A DNA stretch of 64,000 nt, taken from Blumeriella jaapii. Lineage: Eukaryota; Ascomycota; Leotiomycetes; Helotiales; Drepanopezizaceae. The translations under genes were made by a program, and so were the position numbers. Shown one piece after another: positions 45,618-57,599 of the stretch. Within the stretch, counting starts at the first letter, position 1. The number at the start of each line of letters is the position of its first letter. The notes below the pieces were generated by a model. The model was not told the DNA's origin. It was given only the letters and a program-made list of their open reading frames with translations, and searched no databases. Location of the stretch: NCBI GenBank assembly GCA_009599575.1, contig VWND01000008.1, positions 124,001 through 188,000 of the forward strand, in the 5' to 3' direction.

Positions 45618-47799
45618 AGCGGTTAAAACTTCGGTTAAATAATATTTTTTAAAAAGGGCTTGGTTTTGAAACTGAATTTTTTCGTTTAAAAAGTTTTAAA
45701 AAAAGTTTTAAAAGCGTCGGGTTAAAAAATCAGATTTGTTATTTTGTTTTTCAGATTTAAATATAATTACAAAATCAAAACCAGCTAAAAACTCGCTTCA
45801 GCGTATTTAACGCCTGTTGAATTGTTTAATCGTTATAAAATATTTTAAATTTCGATGGTTTATAAATATTCGAATTAAATAAGCAGCTTTTTGTAATTCG
45901 GCTCGCTAACTTTCGAAGCAACGTATAATAACGAAAAGTTTTTTATTATAAATTTCGTAATTGCATTCGGCTAAATCGAATTTTTTCGATATAAAAGCAA
46001 TTGAATAAAATATTTTTATATCGTTTTTTTGAAAAAAAAATCTTTAAAAAAACGTAGTCAAAAGCGTCAGTTTTAACAAATATCTTTTTATTAAAATTAA
46101 AATAGAACAACGTAAATGCAATCGTAAAAGCTAATTTAAAAAATTCGAAAGCTTTTATATAATCGTCGTTAAAGTTTTATTTAATATTTTTTTTCGTTAA
46201 ATTTATTAAAAAAGTAACGATTTTAAAAAAAATTTTAATAAATCGTCGATAAAAATTCGCAAAACCTAAAAACGCTTATACGTTTTTGACGTTAAAAAAG
46301 AGATTTCAGCCCGTAATCGCTTCGAGCTTTTTAAAGTCTATTTTGACTCTAATAATAAAAATAATTATTTCAAGGTAAACGACTTTTTAAACTTCGAATT
46401 CGCATTTTTTTATATTTAATTGCAGGCCAGCGTCAGAAAGAATTTGAAAAACGAAATTAACGTGTTTTTTGTATTTTTAAAAATCGTTTAATAAACTAAA
46501 ATATCGTTTATATAAGCTATATAAAAAATATTTAAATAAAATCGTAAAATATCTTTTATACGGAATTAAAACGTGGCGAAGGCGTTGTATAATCCGAAAA
46601 GCATAATCAAAAACTCGAACAAATTATATTTTGTATTAAATGCAATAAGCTATTTATAGCTTTTTTTCATTCGAATTTTATTAAAAACGGCGAAAACGTC
46701 GAATTTAATATAAAATTTGGCTTTGTTTAATCGTAAAAGCGTTTTATAAACTAATAATAAAAAGTATCGGTTTTTAATTATAATAGCGTTAAAAGTTTTA
46801 TAATCGACGCAAAATCGTAGTTTTCCTTTTGATTTCTTCGCAAATAAAACTGAAAAAGCTGCGGAAAAAAAGCTCGTTCGGATTTAATTTTTTTTCGAGG
46901 TTTTTTTTAAAAAATTTGCGTAAAATTTAAAATTCGTCGACTAATATATTATATAAAAGGCCGTATAAAAATACTGCTTTAAATCGAAGTTTTATCGTAT
47001 AATCAACGCTTTTTTTTTATAAAATGCAAGTTTATTAGCTTCGATAAAATCAAAAGCGGCTAAATGATAATAATAATAAAAAAAAGAGTTTTATTCGAAA
47101 ATCGATTGGCGGTTTGGTTTGAAAAGCCAGACGAATATTTTTTAATAAAATTTTAGCGAAGTAAAATTCGGCTGAAAATTGTTGTCGTACAATTTGAAAA
47201 AGCTTATTTTTTTTGTAATTAATCGATTTTAAATAATATAATAAAAAAAGAATCGTCGGTTAAAGCGCTTAGTTTATATAATTATTAATTAATTTCGTAC
47301 AAAAAGGCTGAAAATACTTCGACTCCTGGTTGAAAAGCTAAAATAATAAACACAGCTGCTTTTGTACGACGAAATATAACTAATAGAACGACGGTTTTGT
47401 AAAAATGGCGTTTCTGAATTAGGCCTGAAACAGCCAATTAATAAATGCGTTAAAATAAATAATTCGTACGGCAAAAATCTGAATTAAAACAAAAAGTATT
47501 CGTAGTTTAATTAATATAAAAATTGTATATCCGAAGCCAAGGCTTTCCTAAAATAAAATCGTATTTTCCTAGTATTATAATAAAAGCTATAATTAATTCG
47601 ATATGGCCGGCGGTATTAATTTGAAAAAAAACTTAATAAGTAATATCGCCGTAAATGAAAAAGCGTTCGTTAACCACGGTAAATTTACGTGGATTAGTAA
47701 ATAAAACAAAGGTCAATTCGTAATGTTGCACGAAAAAATAATTAATAAAATTATCGGTGGTTCCGGAATCGTTTAAAAAATAAGTTTTAATATATATAC
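45618..47799 (-). pseudogene. B3 RNase H, reverse transcriptase and protease
   Basis: Colinear with B2 22863-25080. RNase H is near 45700-46190, RT near 46220-47200, and the protease start near 47640-47799, where the insertion of E cuts it in the TATATATAC stretch. The frame 47289-47474 is a short in-place remnant between RT and protease. Confidence 0.78.
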
Positions 47800-47982
47800 T
47801 GTTGCTAGATTAAGTGTCACGTGTTGCTCACATAACTGGTTGCCAAGACGACTAGTTTCCGAGTACCGTGCACGCCCTATAAGGGCGCATACCATACCTA
47901 GAATACTACTACAAGTCAACCAACCCTATTATATGCATTTATTGCTCCCTTTGTCTACTAACTAGTTAAAATACTAGCAATA
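47800..47982 (+). repeat. LTR of element E (183 bp)
   Basis: Begins TGTTGCTAGATTAAGTGTC and ends ACTAGCAATA; the ends are inverted (TGTTGCTAG/CTAGCAATA). It starts exactly where B3 alignment stops; the candidate duplication is TATAC (47795-47799). It is much less AT-rich than its surroundings and looks hardly touched by RIP. CACGTG lies at 47818-47823. Only one LTR is visible, so the boundary rests on the inverted ends and the B3 break. Confidence 0.7.
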
Positions 47983-48339
47983 AATTATAAGCCCCGGCAA
48001 CAAATTTGTTATACTTATCTTCGATATTCCGATTTTAGCGCATACGCGTAAAAAAAATACTCGAACTTTCTCGGCGCGAACAATCACGTCGGAAACCGTT
48101 AAAATAGCAAGCAACGCTAAAAAGCGATCTGCTGCTGAAATTGCAGCTAATAAAAAAGTTTCATTTTTTAAAAAAGCTGCAATTAAAGCGAATACTGCTT
48201 TAATCTTATTTAAAAAGACGATAGCAAAAAAGTCAGATAAAATAGCAGAAATCAATTTTGCCGGACTTTTATTTACTTTTGCTGTTATAACTTTTCCTAA
48301 GTTATTTTTTTTTTCACTTTCCGATTTGCGATTTTAATT

Positions 48340-49360
48340 AAATAATTCGATGCGAACAAAAACAAACATACTAGCAAAAGACTCCGATATTAACGAAAAA
48401 AGAAACAACTTTTTTTTATTTTATTTAAGAACGCTTTTAATTTCTTCGATTATATTAAAAAAAAAAAAGAAAATTCACGTGGCAGATTTTTTATACTTTC
48501 GGAAATCGACGTTGATTATTTAAATATTCGAAGATTACAAACACCGAATTCCTTTTTTTAAAAATCATAAGATTTTAAGCTAAATCACGATCAAAATCTT
48601 GAAAAAAATTTCTTCGAAAACCTTTTTTTATTTGAAAGATTTTTTTTTTTTATTAAAACCTTTCGAATTTGCGCGCCCGCGCAAAATAGCTATAATTTTT
48701 ATAAATCTTTTTAAAATTACAAAGCTAAAAAGCGCTAATAATTATTAATTATAAAAAAATAAAATTATGTTTATCGCAAATACAAATTATTTGGCTAAAT
48801 TCCTGAATTCAAAATCGAGGTTATATATTTCGGCTGAAATAAACGAATAGAATAAAAACCACTTCGCTATTGCATTTAAAATATAACAGAATTGAAACTC
48901 CGGTGATTTTCAAACGAAATTTGTAATATCTGCGAATTACAAGCCTGGCTCAGAAAAATATATTATTAAAAAAAAAAACTGCTTTTAATATATAAAAGTT
49001 TTTATAATAATAATATAAAAGCTTTGGAACAGTTCTGAAATACAACGCAATTCAAAACTACGTTATTATTAATTACGACGATTATTTTTTATTCGAAAAG
49101 TTTATTCAGGCCTTTCGACTTTCTGTTACGAAACTGAAGGCTCTAGATATCGTCCTATTTATGCAATAAAATTCAGTTATGTTTATTGCCGCATATTTAA
49201 AAAAATACGTTATATAGGCCGAACGCTAACGATTTTTATTTCGAACTTTTAAATTAAAATCTAAGATTATTTTTAAAAGTTCAATTAAAAATATTACAAA
49301 TAAAATTCGTACGAGCGAATTTATTAAAATTAACAGCGGTTAAACTTTATATAATAATAA
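48340..49360. other. Unassigned AT-rich sequence inside E
   Basis: No frame, repeat or domain that I can support. By position it should be the bulk of the E gag. It includes a GC-rich island GCGCGCCCGCGC at 48672-48683. Confidence 0.4.
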
Positions 49361-49368
49361 ATTTAATT

Positions 49369-49836
49369 TTGTTATTAATAAGGGTAAAAGCGGAAGAAAT
49401 AATTAAAACAATAACGCTAACGCTAATAAAAGAAATAATAATAATAAAACAAAGAAAAACAATTCCAAGCCATTTTACGCTATTGCATGCAAATACTGTA
49501 AGCAAAAAAAGCTTTGGCATAAACATAACGATTGCTTTAAAATTAATAAAAAAAAGCGAAAGGTTTGAAAGAAGCGTACAGGAAAAAAGTATACTGCTTT
49601 TAAAAAAACGTTAAAAAAAAGTTTTTTAACGACGATAAAAAAAAGTGTTCGGTGGACTAATTGTTTTTATTAAATTATTTTTTAATAACGTTATTGCTTT
49701 TGAAAACAACTTTTTTTTTATATTCAAAAAGAAAAATCGCTGGCTTTATAATACAAAAGCTATAAATTATATTTGCAACGATTTTTTTAAATTTACTTTT
49801 TATAAATCCAGAAACGATTTACTTTTAATAGTGTAA
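49369..49836 (+). pseudogene. E: zinc knuckle and protease start
   Basis: The knuckle reads CKYCKQKKLWHKHNDCF, that is C-x2-C-x6-H-x4-C, two residues longer than the usual C-x2-C-x4-H-x4-C. A Lys-rich linker follows, and in the frame 49645-49836 the protease-like block RWLYNTKAINYICNDFFKF. The knuckle lies in a different frame from the track-sized frame 49369-49614. Confidence 0.5.
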
Positions 49837-49860
49837 AAATAGGTAGGAAAACCAGACTGA

Positions 49861-50210
49861 TACGGCCACATATCGGTAGGTAAAATAGTCTAGGAAATCC
49901 TTAGAAGAAATTAAAAAAGAAAAAAAAAAAAAAAAAAGTATGAATTGAACTGCGTGCCTATAATACTATTTAAAGGGGTGCTTTGCTTTTATATCTATTA
50001 AAAATAATCAGTGGCAAAAAGTTTCGAAAAAGTCCATGCCTCGACTATAGCTAAAATTATTAATTTCCACCAATATAAAATATCACCGTTTTATATTCTG
50101 TTTTAAATAATATACGTAATCGTTTTTAACTACGACCAAAGAAAAATATAATTCTAATAAATGCAATCTAGTTTATTTTATATAATCTAAAAATCAATTA
50201 ATTAAAAACC
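49861..50210. other. Junction region between E and the minus-strand block
   Basis: About 350 bp that is less mutated than its neighbours (TGAATTGAACTGCGTGCC; a TATTTAAAGGGG box near 49970). The E protease frame dies here and minus-strand coding-like sequence begins to the right. It may hold an LTR or solo end, but no TG...CA pair or duplication could be placed. Confidence 0.35.
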
Positions 50211-53200
50211 GAATTTTTTAGCCCTATATTTCTTCGGTTTTTTAACTTGTTTTTAGCCTTTTTGCTATCGGCTTCTGCGAAAAAATAGCGTTTCGCTTGT
50301 CGTTTAAATTATTTTATTTTTTCTGTTTTTTTAAAAAATGGCTCGATAAAATATCAATCGAAATATCGTTTAAATTTACGAACGTTTTAATTGTTTTTTT
50401 ATCGATAATATCGTTAAGCGTCGCTGCGACGGATGTTTTTTACGACTTTTTTTCGTAAATAATAAATTCCAGCTTTTAAACGTGGTCCTACGCTTTGCAA
50501 AAAGCGCTGAAAAATCTTATATTAAAATCGTAAAAATAATCGATTAATTCGTCGTAATTAAAACCGATTAACGTTTTTGCTTCGCGTAAAACTAATAAAT
50601 CGGACTACGATTATTTGCCGACGAATATTTTGAAAAGGCTCCGAAGCCTGTAAAAAAGATTATTTCACGAAATAGTTCGGAAATAGTCGTTTGCAATCGA
50701 AACCACCGAAAGTGCTGTAGTTGCTTTCGCTGTAATATAAATAATATTAAATGGCTTATCGAAGCGTCGTTTTCGAAATGGTTTTTGTATTTCTGCGCCG
50801 TATAATTATTCGAATAAATTAGCATCGCGCCGTCGATTTTTTAGGTTTTGAATCTGACGAAAACCTTTTATTTAATCGAAAAGCTGACAAAAATTATTTT
50901 ATTTTCTATTTCGTAGCTTTCGATTTTGTAATCCGATAAAATAGCCGAAACCACTGTTTTACGCGCTAAAATACAAAAAAGCTAAGCTTTTCTAAATGGT
51001 TTTAATTAGCTTAGCGTCGTAATATAATTGCAAATAAATTTCGATTATTTCCGAATTATATGCGAATATAAGCAAAACATAATAATCGAAAATAGCGTCG
51101 ATAAAGTTTTCGATTTTTTCTTTTTTTTAAAAATCGGCGATATCGAATTTTATAACCGTAATACGATCGGAACTAGCGAAACTTAAAGCGATCGGAACGT
51201 TAAAATATGCTACGAAACGGCAGTTTCTAAGTTTTGAAATAATTAAAATAGCGAAATAAAAGCCGGAATGCATTTTGAAAATTTATTAAATAAAATTGTA
51301 AAACATATTAGCGAAAAAAGCTGTAAGCGCTTTTTAGGTTTTAATTAATCGAAAATAATATTTATATATAGCTATCTTTTTTTTTATAAAATGCAATAAT
51401 AGCTTGTTTTTTCCGTTGTAAAATCCTACGTAATTAACGAATTCGCAGTTTAATTCAAATAAACTTTAAAACATACCTTCGGTCGAAAGGCCAAAAAAGT
51501 CGGCTTTTGGAAATACTCGTTGCTTCCATTTTTTTACGTTTTAATTAAGCTTTATAATCGCGCTAAAAGCTTTAAAATCCGTTTTAAAATTCGCGTAGCC
51601 TAAATAAGTTTTAGCACGCGCTTAAATAATTTTCGCAGTTTTTCGTCGAAATATAAATTGATTATTAAAATCAATTTTAAACACGTCGTAATCCGAATTT
51701 TTAATAACAGCGAATCGATCAGCGAAGCCGATAACGTCGATTTTTTTTACAATTAAATCGTAGTACGCCGCGTAACAGCGCACGTAAAAATAGCAAAACT
51801 TGCCGTTTTTTTTAACGTTAACGTTATTCGTAAAAACGAAATTAAAAAATCGAAGTTTTTCAGCGAAAAAAAGCTCGAATAAAAACGGATCACCGTTTTC
51901 AAAAGTTTTTTTTATTTGTTTCGGCGTATTATATTTGCAATTTTTCGAAAAAAGCTTAATTTAATTTTCGTTCGAAACAAAAAAAAAAAGCTGACGGATT
52001 TATTTGATTTTTATATAAAAATATCGAAATAAAACTTTTAAATCGTTTCGTCGTCGAAAGCGAAAGTTTTAAGCAAAATAATTTAATTTTATGCCTTTTA
52101 TATAATTTCTTCCGCGATAATTTCGATATTTCTTTTTAAGTTTTTTCGGTCGAATCGTGCAATAATCGAAATTTTAAATGCTTTTATTAAAGTTTAAAAT
52201 ATTAAAAATACGACGTTTTTAAACGCAGCAAACGTTTCTGATATTTGCGTATTCAGTTTCGAAAAATCAAATTCAGAATCGTTTAAATTTTTTCTTTTCG
52301 AAATGCCGCCGTTTTTAAATCTGATTTCGTAAAATCGTCGCGTTTTTTATTAATTAGCTTAAAAACTATAATTCGGCGTCGATTTCCGGCTGTTTTTATT
52401 CGCGGTGCCTTTTTTGCTAGCGACGCGAATAATTTTTTTCTCCGAACAAAAAAGGTTTCGGAAATTTCGGCGCGCTTTTCTACGTTTTTTGTTTTTATTT
52501 TTTCCGGAATCGTTTTTACGAATATAATAAATTTTTTGTATTCGAATAAGCGATTATCCGCTGTTACGCTTTTGATTTCGTTCTCGGATTTGTTTTCGAT
52601 AATTAAAAATAAAAATCGCCGAATTATTTTAGCTGCTTTGAAAATATTAATTATTATCGCGTATATCTTTTCGAATTAAACGAAAATAATATTGGCTTTT
52701 TCGTTTTTTTTATCGTTGTAAATTTAAAATATCGAAATGGCGTCGTTTTTTTTCTTCGGTATAAAAATGCCGCATTTAGCGACGCTTAGTTTTTTGCTTT
52801 AAAAAAAGGTCAGATTTAAAATTTCGCAACCGATTAATATTTTTTTTAACAATTGTATAACGTCGTCGATCAGTTTACAAACAGCTATAAAAAAGCTTGT
52901 GAATCTGCGGGCTTTTAAATTATTAGGTTTTAAAATTTGCGCTTTAAAAATATAAGCGTTTAGTATCCAAACTTTTTTTTTCGTAAAAATAATAGTTTCG
53001 AAAAAGCGAGCGAAATGTCGAAATAAAATAACACCGGTGATTTTGCTAAAAACGTATTTTTAAATATCTTTTTTTTCGTTGATTTAGCAAAAAGCGTAAT
53101 ATTCGGTCTGTTATTTTTTTTTTGTTATTTCGAGCTTTTTTGCTTCGGCGAAAGCTTTTAAAACATTATTATAATTCAGCAGAAATTTATCGTAATTAAA

Positions 53201-53400
53201 ACTTTTGCGAATAAATTCAGTTTTAACGAATCTTTCGTAATCGAATAAAAATTCGTTAACGTTTTTAATTATTATATCGAATTGCTTTATAAATATTTTT
53301 ACGAAAGCTGCTTATTAATTTGAAATAGCGGTATTATATGCTTGCTTAAATTCGAAGAAATTACGTATAATAATTCCGTTCCAAAGTAAATTAAAAATGA
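50210..53400 (-). pseudogene. Unrecognised coding-like region, 3.2 kb
   Basis: Minus-strand frames remain open over long stretches if TAA/TAG are treated as former CAA/CAG. One ungapped piece is 50592-50825, starting Met-Leu-Ile-Tyr; others cover about 50300-50600 and 52700-53000. I could not establish one continuous frame and recognise no domain. It lies downstream of the G integrase (54063) beyond an AT-rich spacer, the position of a 3' open frame, but it could be an independent element. One 33-bp module (52398-52430) lies inside. Confidence 0.35.
52398..52430 (+). repeat. 33-bp inverted-end module in the unrecognised region
   Basis: Starts ATTCGCGGTGCC and ends AGCGACGCGAAT, with perfect 7-bp inverted ends. 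Confidence 0.7.
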
Positions 53401-53459
53401 ATTTGCTAAGTTTAGCAACGCTTTGCTTAAAAAACGATATAATATCGATAGGTTTATTA

Positions 53460-53990
53460 ATTAAAAAAATATATTATATTTGTTAAAAAGTAATTGAAAA
53501 AAAATACGGAAATTATAAGATATTTGTATCCAAAAATTACGGGAATCCGTATATTATTTTTTTAATAAATTATAACTGTTTAAATAAGCACCCGTTCAGA
53601 ACAACGAAAAAAATAAATAATACAAAAAGTAATAAATAATAAAATGCATAAAAAATAATTTTCGTAAAATATACGAGCGATATAAATGTATCAAATATGC
53701 GGCTTAAATATATACAAAGCTTTTATTTTAATAAACAAAAATATAATTAAACAAAAAAAAGTATAATAAATATCCTAAATAATATAAAAAAAAGTTTTAA
53801 AAATAAATAATATATATAAAATAAAAATGATTAAATTATATATAAGCAAAGCAAAACAAAAACAATAAAACAGTATATAATAAAAAAGAAAATAATAAAC
53901 AACAAAAACAATAAAATAATTAATAAACAATTTTGTAAGCATTTTTTTTTTTTCGGTTATAAATAAAATTACGATTTAAACTATGCTTTC
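53460..53990. other. AT-rich spacer
   Basis: About 530 bp of nearly pure A/T with AATAAA-like and ATAATA runs. No frame or repeat is supported. It separates the G integrase end from the unrecognised region; it could be a degraded LTR. Confidence 0.4.
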
Positions 53991-54062
53991 AGCAGCGGAG
54001 TTATCGTCCGACCGTTTCCAAACCTTTTCAAAAGTTTTTTCTTTTTCAGAAATATAATCGCT

Positions 54063-55330
54063 TTAATCGAAATCGTCGTCGAAATCGTTGAAATCGAAAT
54101 CGCTTTTTAATTTAAAATCCAAAAGATAAACTTGCTGATTTCTTTTATAAAATCGTAACCGATTGGCGGCGAACGTTTTTTTTAGTTTTGTTTTATCGAA
54201 TTTCGTAAGCTTATAATAGCTTTTATTCAATTCGGCCTCGCATACTTCGTAAAATCCGAGCCATTTATAATCAAATTTAATATCGGCCGATTTGTCGATA
54301 ACGCGCTGAACGTCGTAAACTAAAATCAAATTTCCTTTTTTGATTAGCGTTTTTTTTAAAACTTTAGTTTTATTTTAAACTTTTTTAGCTGTTTTCTTAT
54401 ATTTTTTTTTTTTTAAAATTATTTTTTTTATATTTATATCGCGGTAATTTAATTATTTAAATTTTATTGCTAGTAAATTTGCTTTCGATTTCATTTTAAC
54501 CACGTTATAAAACCTTTATACAAGCCATTTTGTTTTCAAAAGCAGCCGAACGTTTTTGTCGTATTAAATAAAAAATAAAATTATTTTAATAAAAACGTAT
54601 ATATATATGCGCATAGCAAAAAGCATTTCCGAAAATTTCCGCGACCAACGCTTATAATTTTTTCGAATAACTTTTAAAAGCCCGTCGAAAATATTTTTAT
54701 AGCTTCGTTCAACGAATCCGTTGCTTTTCGAATTATAAGCTAAAATTTAAATGCGCTGAATCTCGTATTTTTTTATAAAAATCTCGATAACGCTTTTATT
54801 TTCGGATCTATTATCGACGTTTAATTTGCTAAACAAGCCGTATCGATATATAACGTTTTTTCAAAAAAAAATCGCTATAGCTTCGGAAGTAGCGTTTCGA
54901 AAAAATCGCTTTTTAAATTATTTAAACAGATCGTCGATAACGAATACAAAATACGTATAACCGCGATCGGTGATTAATACGCGTATAACGTTAAAATTAA
55001 ATTTCTTTTAAATTCCAGAAAACTACGTCGGATATAATAAGTTTTTTTTTCGGCCAGATTTTCGTTTTTAATAAGAAATGCAACTTTTAACGAAAGCTTT
55101 GCAATTTTCGAAGCATTTTTTCTACCAAAAGTCGTTTTTGATTCGATAATAAATAGCTTCAGCTTTTTTATAAAACATTTTTTCGTAGGCTTTTTTTATA
55201 ACTTAAAACTTATCGGCCTTATTATTTACTATTAAGCGTTTGTAATATATATTATTTTTTATTTTATACAGCTTTTTATCGGCTAAAATATAATCGAAAA
55301 CCTGGTTTTTAAATAATTTAAATTAATAAT
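54063..55330 (-). pseudogene. G integrase
   Basis: Core residues: NVICVDTDRG-like near 54975 (first catalytic Asp region), NVDNRSENK near 54815-54840 (SDNGSE-type second Asp), and LAYNSKSNGFVERSYK near 54725-54770 with the catalytic Glu. The C-terminal module is the 88-codon frame 54063-54329: DVQRVIDKSADIKFDYKWLG, then KLKKTFAANRLRFYKR, typical of the integrase tail of this group (DKSxDxKxxxRWxGPY, GTFAGNRLK). It ends in an acidic Asp/Phe run. There is no chromodomain. Confidence 0.78.
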
Positions 55331-55464
55331 TTAATACGCTAAATAATTTAATTAAAATGGTTAAATAATATGCGATTAAATAAAAATCCTCGGTTTCGTA
55401 ATTATCGATTAAAAATTCGTTTTCGTCGCTAATCGACTTATTCCGATCGTTTTCGATTAAATTT

Positions 55465-55497
55465 ATTCGCGATGCTAGCCGAAATAATAACGCGAAT
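55465..55497 (+). repeat. 33-bp inverted-end module 1 in the G linker
   Basis: Starts ATTCGCGATGC and ends TAATAACGCGAAT. It encodes 11 in-frame codons on the minus strand (IRVIISASIAN). Confidence 0.7.
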
Positions 55498-55527
55498 GCT
55501 TTTTCGGCCCGAAAATTAATGTTTTTT

Positions 55528-55560
55528 ACTCGCGGTGCCAGCCGAAATAATAACGCGAAT
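55528..55560 (+). repeat. 33-bp inverted-end module 2 in the G linker
   Basis: Starts ACTCGCGGTGCC and ends TAATAACGCGAAT. It lies 30 bp from module 1 in direct orientation, in frame (IRVIISAGTAS). Confidence 0.7.
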
Positions 55561-57452
55561 AATTTCGGTTCTATAAAACCCAAAGCGCAAATAGCGATTT
55601 ATTCGTTAATGTTTTATTCGTTTTATTCAGCGAAATCAAACGAATAAAAGCGTTTTCGTTTGGAAAAATCGTTTGCCGCTGTATTAGTTATTTTTTTAAT
55701 ATATTTGACTTCGAAGTTTATAAATCGCATCTAAACTATTTAATTAATAACAAACGCTTTTGGTAAATTACTGGCTCCTTTATTTAATTGGTCGATAAAA
55801 ACTTTTGCGTCCGTTTTTAAAATAAAATATACGCCGTACAATTCGCTTTTTATTTTTTTTTTTATTTTAAAAGCGCCTCGATATTTTCGTTTAATAATAT
55901 CGTAGCGTGTTTCCGCGAAAAACTATAAGCCGCTTTCGAATCGTAAAAAATATTATTTTTTGTTTTCATCGATTTATTATAATACAATTTCCTAACCGAA
56001 AATATTAGCGTCGATAATCAAAATAATTTTTTCTGCGTCTGGGCTATAATCGATTCGCATAAGCGATAAAGCCGATAAAAAATCGTTTTTAAAAACTTTT
56101 ATAATTTTACTCTGTTTTTTTTCCTAAACGAAATCGATTTTTTTTTTATCGTAGCGTAAATAAATACAGCTTTTTAAAAGAAATTTTTAATTCAATTGCG
56201 GTAATAAATCATAACGCTAATAAAAGCTTTGGCTTCGGTAATATTTTTACATTTTTCCTATTCGCAAATCTTTTTAATTTTCTTTCGTTAAAAATAGCGG
56301 CCAGCGCTATCAGTTATATAATTAACGATATCCATTTCGGATATGCAAAATTTTAATCGAAAACTAATAATAGCTTTGGCTTTTTCGAAGCAAATCATAA
56401 TTTTATCGATATTTTAAATATATTTTATTATATAACGTCGAATTTTAAAAAAAATCTTTTTATTATTATAATATAATTTAAAGTTTTTTATTCCGACGTC
56501 GTTAACGTAAAAAAAAGCAATATCAGAAATGCAAATTATAAAAATCTTATATACGACTTTTACGAATTAAGCGACTGAATTAATAATTTTTATAAGTATT
56601 TTCGTTATACGTAGCAAACCGATTAGTATTTAAATTGCCGTTATATTTCGAAATCGTAAGTCAAATATCAAATAATCGTAGCCGGAAAACAAATCGAAAA
56701 AAAAAGCGATTATTAATTTTGCGAATTCGTTCGAAAATTAATCGACGTTAAATGGCACGTTAGCGTTTCGTATCGTTATTTTGTTTATTTCGACGACTGC
56801 GATAATAAATCTGTAAATGCCTTTTTTTTTTTCGTAATAATAAACTATTTGTTTTTATATAAGCCGTAGTAAAATTCGAAAATCCTTTGCTTAATTCGTT
56901 TTTTCAGCATTTCGACTATTTTATTTTGGAAAACTTTAGAAACTGAAAAAGTCTTTTTTTGCCAGGCTTTGTAAAATACGGTTTTGATATCGATATAAAA
57001 CGTAACGTTAAAGCTGAATTGGCCCATTTCGGTAAAATCGAAAGCTATAATCTTTTCGCGGTTGCGTAAAACTTCGTACAAAACCTTTTTTTTTTTTTGG
57101 CAGAAATTAAGTTCCGATTATTAAATTATTAAATCGTTTTTTTATAAATCGGCTGTCAAATAATAAGCTGGAAAATCGGCCGATAATAAATTCTTCGAAT
57201 TCGCCAGTAACTAATTGAAATAATTTTGTTGCTTCGTTTTTTTCGAATCAATCGTTTATTTTTCCGGAAATATTTCCATCGGATTCGCTAAGATTTACAA
57301 ATCGTATTTTATCAGCTTTGCGCTTATAAAAAGTGCTAATATTAATATAAAAAAGTAAAATATATAAATCGAGTTTGTTTAATACGAAAACGAAATCTTC
57401 GGAATTTTTATTCCCGAATTAATAGCCAAAAATGTTAATATTAATTAATTTT

Positions 57453-57485
57453 ATTCGCGATGCCATTTCGATTAATAACATAAAT
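57453..57485 (+). repeat. 33-bp inverted-end module near the G protease
   Basis: Starts ATTCGCGATGCC and ends AATAACATAAAT. The right inverted end is mutated. It is readable as IYVINRNGIAN on the minus strand. Confidence 0.6.
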
Positions 57486-57599
57486 GCTTTTGATTAAATA
57501 TTTTCCAAGTTTTGTTATAATCCAGCGTCTGTTCTAAAACCAAAGCCGGCTATTCGTTTTTCGATAAAACGTCGATTAAAAAAACTTTGTCGCCGGCGA

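Larger units (their letters stand above)
37086..47799 (-). mobile_element. Ty3/gypsy chromovirus, family B copy B3, interrupted by C1
   Basis: Minus-strand coding. 37086-39145 matches B2 20818-22862 and 45613-47799 matches B2 from there to about 25080. C1 lies between with duplication GGAAA. B3 is cut at 47799 by E. Its gag and 5' LTR lie beyond E, outside the window. Confidence 0.9.
47800..49860 (+). mobile_element. Ty1/copia-like 5' fragment, element E
   Basis: After the LTR, plus-strand sequence contains a zinc-knuckle-like motif (49488-49535) and then NRWLYNTKAINYICND at about 49735-49782. The latter matches the copia protease start (WLYDTGATSHI) with Asp changed to Asn and Gly to Lys. 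Gag should occupy 47990-49480: an open stretch without stops runs from about 47986 to 48336, then the frame is lost. No integrase or RT of this family follows, so the element is truncated or interrupted near 49860. Family assignment rests mainly on the protease block. Confidence 0.5.
55330..57090 (-). pseudogene. G reverse transcriptase, RNase H and linker
   Basis: The RT N-terminus is the frame 56845-57081 (QFSFNVTFYIDIKTVFYKAW, then IVEMLKKRIKQRIFE). The block NVDEFSNEFAK follows near 56700, and the second palm box is YVND at 56498-56509 (PFVDD type, Asp now Asn). RNase H has IDYSPDAEKIILIIDA near 56040-56000 and LKTDAKVFIDQLNKGASNLP near 55790. The RNase H-integrase linker contains two in-frame 33-bp modules (55465-55497 and 55528-55560), inside the frame 55323-55583 but read in another frame. 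Confidence 0.78.

Noticed and set aside
47974..48255. 93-codon minus-strand frame at the start of E
   Set aside because: It overlaps the LTR end, and the plus strand is equally open there. The orientation of E is plus from its protease.
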